Source of the DNA: an uncultured Alphaproteobacteria bacterium
Lineage (GTDB): Bacteria > Pseudomonadota > Alphaproteobacteria > UBA9655
Reading direction: 5' to 3'
DNA length: 47,854 bases
Assembly: GCA_937967795.1 (NCBI GenBank)
Contig: CALBSK010000083.1
Location: forward strand, 1-47,854
Shown here: positions 43,282 to 47,854 of the stretch, in pieces
How the letters are laid out: every line of letters begins with the position of its first letter
Numbering within the stretch: the stretch's first letter is position 1
Translations under genes and position numbers: made by a program
Notes under the pieces: generated by a model
Told to the model about the DNA's origin: nothing
The model's input: only the letters and a program-made list of their open reading frames with translations
The model's database searches: none

Positions 43282-43977
43282 CTAACTACTAACTACTAAA
43301 TCCGCAATTTCAATTCTTACAGAAGGCCCCATCGTAGAGGATAGAGAAACCTTCTTTATATAAGATCCTTTTATACCCGTTGGTTTAGCTTTCATAATCG
43401 CATCTACGAAAGAACGCAAGTTTTTCTCGATGTCTTCTTTAGAAAAACTTGCTTTTCCAATTCCCGCATGAATAATCCCGGCTTTGTCGGGTCGATATTC
43501 GACCTGCCCACCCTTAGCTGCCTTTACAGCTTCTGCCACATCCATCGTCACTGTTCCCAGCTTTGGGTTAGGCATAAGACCACGGGGTCCTAAAACACGC
43601 GCCACCTTTCCAAGAAATCCCATCATATCAGGAGTTGCAATACAACGATCAAAGTCAATTTGCCCTGCTTGAACCTTTTCGATTAAATCTTCATCACCTA
43701 CGATATCTGCTCCTGCCTTAAGAGCTTCTTCAGCTTTAGCCCCTTTTGCAAAAACAGCAACCCGAAGAGATTTTCCGGTCCCTGAAGGGAGTTTGATGAC
43801 ACCGCGGATATTCTGCTCAGATTTGCGAGGATCGATATTTAGATTCATCGCAATTTCAACAGTTTCATCAAATTTTGCTGTTGCTCTTTCTTTAACAATA
43901 CGCACAGCTTCTTTAACATTGCAAACAGATAAAGAATCAAGGCCTTCATAGGCTTTACGAATACGTTTTCCTGCCAT
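43282..43977 (-). CDS. rplA: 50S ribosomal protein L1
   Basis: 231 residues; KLPSGTGKSLRVAVFAKG and GPRGLMPNPKLGTVTMDV are diagnostic. L1 forms the mobile stalk that handles deacylated tRNA and, in many bacteria, represses the rplKA mRNA. The last residues are encoded by the repeat-rich tract noted after the gene. Confidence 0.97.
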   Translation of the reverse strand: MAGKRIRKAYEGLDSLSVCNVKEAVRIVKERATAKFDETVEIAMNLNIDPRKSEQNIRGVIKLPSGTGKSLRVAVFAKGAKAEEALKAGADIVGDEDLIEKVQAGQIDFDRCIATPDMMGFLGKVARVLGPRGLMPNPKLGTVTMDVAEAVKAAKGGQVEYRPDKAGIIHAGIGKASFSKEDIEKNLRSFVDAIMKAKPTGIKGSYIKKVSLSSTMGPSVRIEIADLVVSS

Positions 43978-43982
43978 GTTTC

Positions 43983-44411
43983 TTACTCCACAACCTCAAT
44001 GCCCATCGATCGAGCGGACCCCACAATCATCTGAGCTGCGGCATCAATGTCGTTCGCATTCAGATCTTGCATCTTTTCTTGCGCAATCTCACGTACTTGT
44101 CCCATGTTCACTTTTCCCACTGTTCCCGTGCCTGGGGTTTTAGACCCTTTCTGAAGACCAGCCGCTTTTTTTAAGAAATAGCTTACGGGTGGTGTTTTTG
44201 TTATAAAACTAAATGTTCGGTCTTGGTAAGCTGTAATCACAACCGGTATAGGCATTCCCGGCTCCATGCTTTGAGTTTGAGCGTTAAAAGCCTTACAAAA
44301 TTCCATAATATTAAGTCCTCGTTGACCTAAGGCTGGACCTACAGGGGGGGACGGATTTGCTTTCCCTGCAGGAATCTGCAATTTAATATATCCTTCTATC
44401 TTTTTTGCCAT
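43983..44411 (-). CDS. rplK: 50S ribosomal protein L11
   Basis: 142 residues; LQIPAGKANPSPPVGPALGQ and the C-terminal GSARSMGIEVVE are canonical. Forms the GTPase-associated centre. 5 bp ahead of rplA. Confidence 0.98.
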   Translation of the reverse strand: MAKKIEGYIKLQIPAGKANPSPPVGPALGQRGLNIMEFCKAFNAQTQSMEPGMPIPVVITAYQDRTFSFITKTPPVSYFLKKAAGLQKGSKTPGTGTVGKVNMGQVREIAQEKMQDLNANDIDAAAQMIVGSARSMGIEVVE

Positions 44412-44434
44412 TTAACTCCTCTTTCTTTTGAGTT

Positions 44435-44463
44435 TGCGGTACGGCGATGGCCCGCCTCCCGCA
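44435..44463 (-). promoter_or_regulatory. Hairpin in the rplK leader (candidate L1 operator)
   Basis: A nested stem: TGCGG (44435-44439) with CCGCA (44459-44463), and GGCG (44443-44446) with CGCC (44453-44456). It stands in the 71-bp nusG-rplK gap, GC-rich against the AT-rich surroundings. In other bacteria L1 binds a 23S-like hairpin here. Confidence 0.45.
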
Positions 44464-44482
44464 GCATCCTTTTCATAAAGGA

Positions 44483-45019
44483 CTAAATTTTTTCGACTTG
44501 AATAAAATCCAAATCTATAGGGGTTGCTCTGCCAAAAATTGAAACAGCCACCTTAAGACGCTGTTTGTCCTCATCCACTTCTTCCACCATTCCATTAAAG
44601 GAACTGAAAGGACCATCACAAACACGAACCTGCTCACCCACTTCAAAACTAATCGTCGATTTTGGTTTTTGAATACCTTCTTGAACTTGTGCTAAAATTC
44701 GATCAACTTCTCCTTGACTAACGGGTGTGGGTTTTCCACGCGCTCCTAAAAATCCAGAAACCTTAGGTGTCTGGCGGACCAAGTGCCAAACTTCATCCGT
44801 TAATACCATCTTCATAAGCACATACCCAGGGAAAAATTGCCGCTCAGAAGTAACTTTAGCCCCCTTTTTAACTTCTACAATTTCTTCCATAGGGACCAAA
44901 ATCATTTCGATTTGGTCAGAGAGGCCTTTTTTTGCTGCTTGTTCACGAATATGCTCAGCAACTTTTCTCTCAAAACCTGAATATACATTTACAACATACC
45001 AGCGGGAACTCTGTATCAT
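44483..45019 (-). CDS. nusG: Transcription termination/antitermination protein NusG
   Basis: 178 residues. The N-terminal NGN domain begins RWYVVNVYSGFERKVAEHI and includes FPGYVLMKMVL. The C-terminal KOW domain contains GEQVRVCDGPFSSFNGMVEE. Couples RNA polymerase to Rho and the ribosome (through S10). 7 bp after secE. Confidence 0.98.
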   Translation of the reverse strand: MIQSSRWYVVNVYSGFERKVAEHIREQAAKKGLSDQIEMILVPMEEIVEVKKGAKVTSERQFFPGYVLMKMVLTDEVWHLVRQTPKVSGFLGARGKPTPVSQGEVDRILAQVQEGIQKPKSTISFEVGEQVRVCDGPFSSFNGMVEEVDEDKQRLKVAVSIFGRATPIDLDFIQVEKI

Positions 45020-45026
45020 TGTCTTC

Positions 45027-45224
45027 TTAAGCCCCCATTCCTAAAATCAAAGAAACACCCCATGCAAGAGCCCGGTCAATAATTAAAAAGAAAGTCGCGC
45101 AAATAAACACCATTAGAAATACCAAAATGGTGGTTATCGTTGTTTCTTTACGTGTCGGCCACGTGACCTTCGATACTTCCTGGCGCACTTGGCGTATAAA
45201 TTCAAGGGGCGATATTCTAGCCAT
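45027..45224 (-). CDS. secE: Protein translocase subunit SecE
   Basis: 65 residues, the short single-span form: amphipathic helix RISPLEFIRQVRQEVSKVTWP, the conserved TWPTRKE, then one membrane segment (TTILVFLMVFICATFFLIID). Partner of SecY. AAGG precedes the ATG at 45224. First gene of the superoperon here; the tRNA-Trp and tuf often found upstream in other bacteria are absent. Confidence 0.96.
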   Translation of the reverse strand: MARISPLEFIRQVRQEVSKVTWPTRKETTITTILVFLMVFICATFFLIIDRALAWGVSLILGMGA

Positions 45225-45251
45225 AATCCTTTTCCGGGTTCAATCCACCCT

Positions 45252-45280
45252 CTCATAACAGAGTTTAATTAAAATTACAA
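45252..45280 (-). promoter_or_regulatory. Candidate promoter of secE-nusG
   Basis: Minus strand TTGTAA (45280-45275), 17-bp spacer, TATGAG (45257-45252), then about 28 bp to the secE ATG. Each hexamer matches consensus at four of six positions. Confidence 0.35.
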
Positions 45281-45351
45281 ATACTTTGGTTCACAGTGCT
45301 GCCATTTTATCCGAATGCAAACCAAGGAATGAAAAAATATTTGTAACTCTG
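45259..45351. repeat. Interrupted inverted repeat upstream of secE
   Basis: CAGAGTT (45259-45265), TTACAAATA (45275-45283) and TTTGGTT (45285-45291) reappear in inverse order as AACCAA (45320-45325), TATTTGTAA (45338-45346) and AACTCTG (45345-45351), with unequal spacers. It overlaps the candidate secE promoter. Confidence 0.5.
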
Positions 45352-45611
45352 AAGAGTATACCAACATCATACCAGCAGACTCGTCTTCAAAAAGAAGAAA
45401 AACCTTAAAATTCCCAACCGCTTTTTTTAATCTCTTTAGGTTGTGCACTTATCTAAGCTCGGTTTGTCGGTGGAATATTCCCATTCCTACCTTTATTGTC
45501 ATCCTCGCGAAAATTTTACGTTCGCGTGTTTAGCTATGAGTTTTACACTAGCGATTTCAAAATTTTTTAATCCTTCCGAGCCTTCTGCAGATAAGATAGA
45601 ACCGAAAAAGC
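45352..45611. other. Intergenic region with partial REP-like repeat
   Basis: The gap between the S8 protease and secE spans 45225-45611 and has no gene. Apart from the promoter and inverted repeat above, it holds TATTGTCATCCTCGCGAAAA (starting at 45494), the left half of a common REP-type palindrome, with CGCGAA (45506-45511) facing TTCGCG (45521-45526). Confidence 0.5.
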
Positions 45612-47633
45612 TTAGTAATTATCTAATTTTTCAAGTGCTTTTCCAGCATTCACTTTTCCAAGCCCTCTCACACTTAAAGGAAGATTTTCATTAATATCCG
45701 TATTTTCTAGCAGCGCACGGGAAACACGAGCTGCCGTCTGTTCATTAGGGTTCTTCACCCGACCCCACAAATCTGCTAAAATACCGCTTACCATCGCTGT
45801 TGCTGCTGATGTTCCTCCCCAATTGGGCAACTCATCAAAAAAGTTTCGCATGTCGTCGGCATCAGCATAAATAAATCGTTTTTGCGCAGGGCCGTTTCCT
45901 GGCCTGACAGATTTATCATGCAGCTCCAAAGAATTCGCTTTTGAAGATCCGACCAAAAGGAGGTTCGTGAAGAAAGGTGAGTTTTCTTCTTCTCCTTCAA
46001 AAAGACCACTGATAACACTTGGTTGACAGGCAACCTCTTGCTCGAACAGGATGCCAGATAGTCCACCTCCTATGGTATCTAAAGGTTTTGTTCTTTCTGG
46101 CATTTCAGGTTTTTCTGGTATTGTGAGTCCACTATTCCCTGCAGCCAAAATAAGCAGTTTGTTATTCTCAAGACACTTGCGAATACTGTTTTTCACCTCT
46201 GGATCCACAACAGGAACCTTTTGATTGTAATCCTGAGGCAAACCAAAACTGCAGTTGATAATATGAACCGTCTTATCTAGTGCTAAAATTTCCAACGCTT
46301 CAATGATGGAATGAGTATTATTTGTATCTATAGCTACAGGTAAGACCTGTGTTTTAGGAGAAATCGTTACCACAAGATCACTCATTTCACTACCGTGGTA
46401 AGGAAAGGAAAAGTTCTTAATTTGGGTTAACCACGATGCATCATAAGTTTTTACGGGAAGAAGACGCTTTTGATGAAGAAGTTTCCACTGAAGGGACCTT
46501 TCGTCTGTTCCATATTCGGTCATCAGTTTTGATGTATGGGTTGAAGGAATAACTTTGAAAAATCCAGTATCACAAACGGCAACGGTAATACCTTGTTCTA
46601 AAGCTTCTTTGATATGAAGAAGTGAAATTTCCATTTTTGAAAGAGTCGTAAGATTCTTATAATGCATCTTTGCATCTTTCAGGATTTCTTTGCTGTGTGT
46701 CTTAATGAAGTTTTGTGCTACTTCTTTTAACTCTTTGTCAGAAGTTTCCTTTATAAAGTGAGCCACTTTGTGTTTTAAACCAAAAGGAGTGTTTTTGGTT
46801 TTTAAAAGCTTCAAAATAATTTTTTTCCCTTCCTCTTCTGAAAGAGTAAAAAGACGTTTTAAAATATTAAATTTTTCAGAATCCGCAAGCTCTGTATTTT
46901 CCTTTTCTGCAATAGATTTATAAAATTCAGCCACACGAGGGGGTGTTTTATAGCTCCATCTGACCTCTCGATTAAAGGCCTTAAGATCGCTTTCATGCCG
47001 ATCAGCAAGCTCGATTCGCGCTCGAAGGTCAAGGTTAAGGGTTTCGTCTCTTAAAATTTCAGGAACAATAAAAGTTAATCGCTCAGCATAAAATTTAGCA
47101 ATATAATCTTGATGAGTTTCGAAAATGTAGCAGCTGCTTGGAAAATAAGGAGCCTTATATTTTTCCTTAAGTTTCAAATACTCATTAAAAACACGGGTTT
47201 TGTTGAAAGGAAGGGCGCTGCCTAAGATAGCTAAACGGTTTTGGAGTTGAGACACACTTTCTTCTTTTTCAGGATTTTCTATCTTTACGCTTCGAAGACG
47301 CTTTTTTTTTCCTATGATTTCTTTGTGGTTTTTAATCCACTCATTCGATTTTTCATTGTCTTTTTGAAGATTTGTGATAAAAGAATACACGCTTTCAATT
47401 AGGAAATTCTCCCAGTCTGTTGGTGGTCTCTTTTCAAGATTTAGTTTCGTCGTTATTTCGTTAAGAACGACGAAAGCTGGACGTGATTGTGTCTGGGTTA
47501 ATACTGTTTGCACTCTAGTATCAATGTTTTCTTGGTTCTCCATTCCATAAACAGGTTGAGAAGAGAAGATTGCAATCCACCCGAGGGCAAGACCTGTTGT
47601 ACTGATTTTATTGACTGTATTTATCTTTACCAT
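45612..47633 (-). CDS. Exported subtilisin-family (S8) serine protease
   Basis: 673 residues. An N-terminal signal (NKISTTGLALGWIAIFSS, cleavage near VYG at 28-30) is followed by about 300 helical residues without a recognised fold, possibly a propeptide or host-binding part. The peptidase domain starts near 345: catalytic D355 in VAVCDTGFF, H413 in PYHGSEMSDLV, oxyanion N500 in ILAAGNSG, and S609 in NWGGTSAATAMVSG. All four are present, so activity is likely. The His motif (YHGSEMSDLV for the usual HGTHVAG) is divergent. ATG at 47633 follows AAGGTG at eight bases. Expected location is outside the inner membrane; a role in host interaction is inference. Confidence 0.9.
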   Translation of the reverse strand: MVKINTVNKISTTGLALGWIAIFSSQPVYGMENQENIDTRVQTVLTQTQSRPAFVVLNEITTKLNLEKRPPTDWENFLIESVYSFITNLQKDNEKSNEWIKNHKEIIGKKKRLRSVKIENPEKEESVSQLQNRLAILGSALPFNKTRVFNEYLKLKEKYKAPYFPSSCYIFETHQDYIAKFYAERLTFIVPEILRDETLNLDLRARIELADRHESDLKAFNREVRWSYKTPPRVAEFYKSIAEKENTELADSEKFNILKRLFTLSEEEGKKIILKLLKTKNTPFGLKHKVAHFIKETSDKELKEVAQNFIKTHSKEILKDAKMHYKNLTTLSKMEISLLHIKEALEQGITVAVCDTGFFKVIPSTHTSKLMTEYGTDERSLQWKLLHQKRLLPVKTYDASWLTQIKNFSFPYHGSEMSDLVVTISPKTQVLPVAIDTNNTHSIIEALEILALDKTVHIINCSFGLPQDYNQKVPVVDPEVKNSIRKCLENNKLLILAAGNSGLTIPEKPEMPERTKPLDTIGGGLSGILFEQEVACQPSVISGLFEGEEENSPFFTNLLLVGSSKANSLELHDKSVRPGNGPAQKRFIYADADDMRNFFDELPNWGGTSAATAMVSGILADLWGRVKNPNEQTAARVSRALLENTDINENLPLSVRGLGKVNAGKALEKLDNY

Positions 47634-47854
47634 TTTTATATCACCTTTTAAAAAAATTAATCAAAATATCTTTATAACAAGATAAATATAAAATTTGTCA
47701 TTGCAAGAGTGTTTTGAATTCCAAAAAGTCTTTGGGAATAAGGAGAGACCCTCACAAGAATAGTCGATGTACTCCCTTTCACTGGGCTTGCGTAAAAACA
47801 ACTATAGTATTTCTCGGATAAGTTGAGAGCGCACTGGAAGAATTCATGAGATCC
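47634..47854. other. Upstream region of the S8 protease, no supported gene
   Basis: AT-rich near the gene, with TATCTT/AAGATA forming a small inverted repeat around 47680 that probably marks the promoter. Beyond it, a minus-strand frame stays open from the window edge to a stop near 47683 (about 57 codons, including CALNLSEKYYSCFYASPVKG), which may be the tail of a gene cut by the edge or a dispersed repeat. Not enough to call. Confidence 0.35.

Noticed and set aside
45225..45260. GGGTTCAATCC resembling a tRNA T-arm upstream of secE
   Set aside because: No matching acceptor, D-arm or anticodon arm can be formed on either strand, so there is no tRNA-Trp here.
47683..47854. Open minus-strand frame of about 57 codons at the right edge
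   Set aside because: No start inside the window and no recognised family; it could be a real 3' end or a dispersed repeat, so it is described only as intergenic.

Overview
The window (about 40% GC by eye) comes from an alphaproteobacterium. Its core is the uninterrupted translation superoperon in alphaproteobacterial order, all on the minus strand: secE-nusG-rplKAJL-rpoBC-rpsL-rpsG-fusA-tuf, then the S10, spc and alpha blocks, with adk between secY and rpsM, no rpmJ at that place, and rplQ last. Flanking genes (Rsm22 on one side, a ybjN-proC pair directly downstream) fit the same class. The large secreted proteins with eukaryote-directed or toxin-like domains suggest a host-associated lineage of the Holosporales / Paracaedibacter type; that placement is inference.

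Layout. 1-472: the 5' end of a secreted, very basic protein with a decapeptide tandem repeat, cut by the window edge. 696-1661: Rsm22-type mitoribosome-assembly homologue, the only convincing plus-strand gene apart from vapBC. 1702-2252: wreck of an IS3-family element. 2324-6103: a roughly 1260-residue exported protein with an OTU-type cysteine protease motif, coiled coils, an acidic segment and a histone-like basic tail. 6239-9980: a tightly overlapping operon for a beta-CASP metallo-beta-lactamase RNase, an archaeal-type thymidine/AMP phosphorylase and a PRPP-synthetase homologue. 10364-11902: an exported protein ending in what looks like a HicA-type toxin domain. 12194-12519: a frameshifted small exported protein. 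12707-13302: a VapBC-like toxin-antitoxin pair. 13334-15191: ybjN-proC-tetR with ATGA overlaps. 15403-45224: the translation/transcription superoperon. 45612-47633: an exported subtilisin-family protease.

How it fits together. The superoperon supplies most r-proteins, all large RNA polymerase subunits, EF-G, EF-Tu, NusG and the SecY/SecE translocon. It carries leader or intergenic structures at its usual control points (before rplK, before rplJ, between rplL and rpoB, after rpoC, after rplQ). Both flanks are accessory: five secreted or formerly secreted proteins, a toxin-antitoxin module and IS debris. Several of the secreted-protein genes have their own promoter-like sequences with a palindrome next to or between the -35 and -10 elements. 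The least expected items are the secreted protein with a HicA-like C-terminus, the OTU protein with a second cysteine motif, the left-edge repeat protein and the frameshifted gene at 12194-12519.
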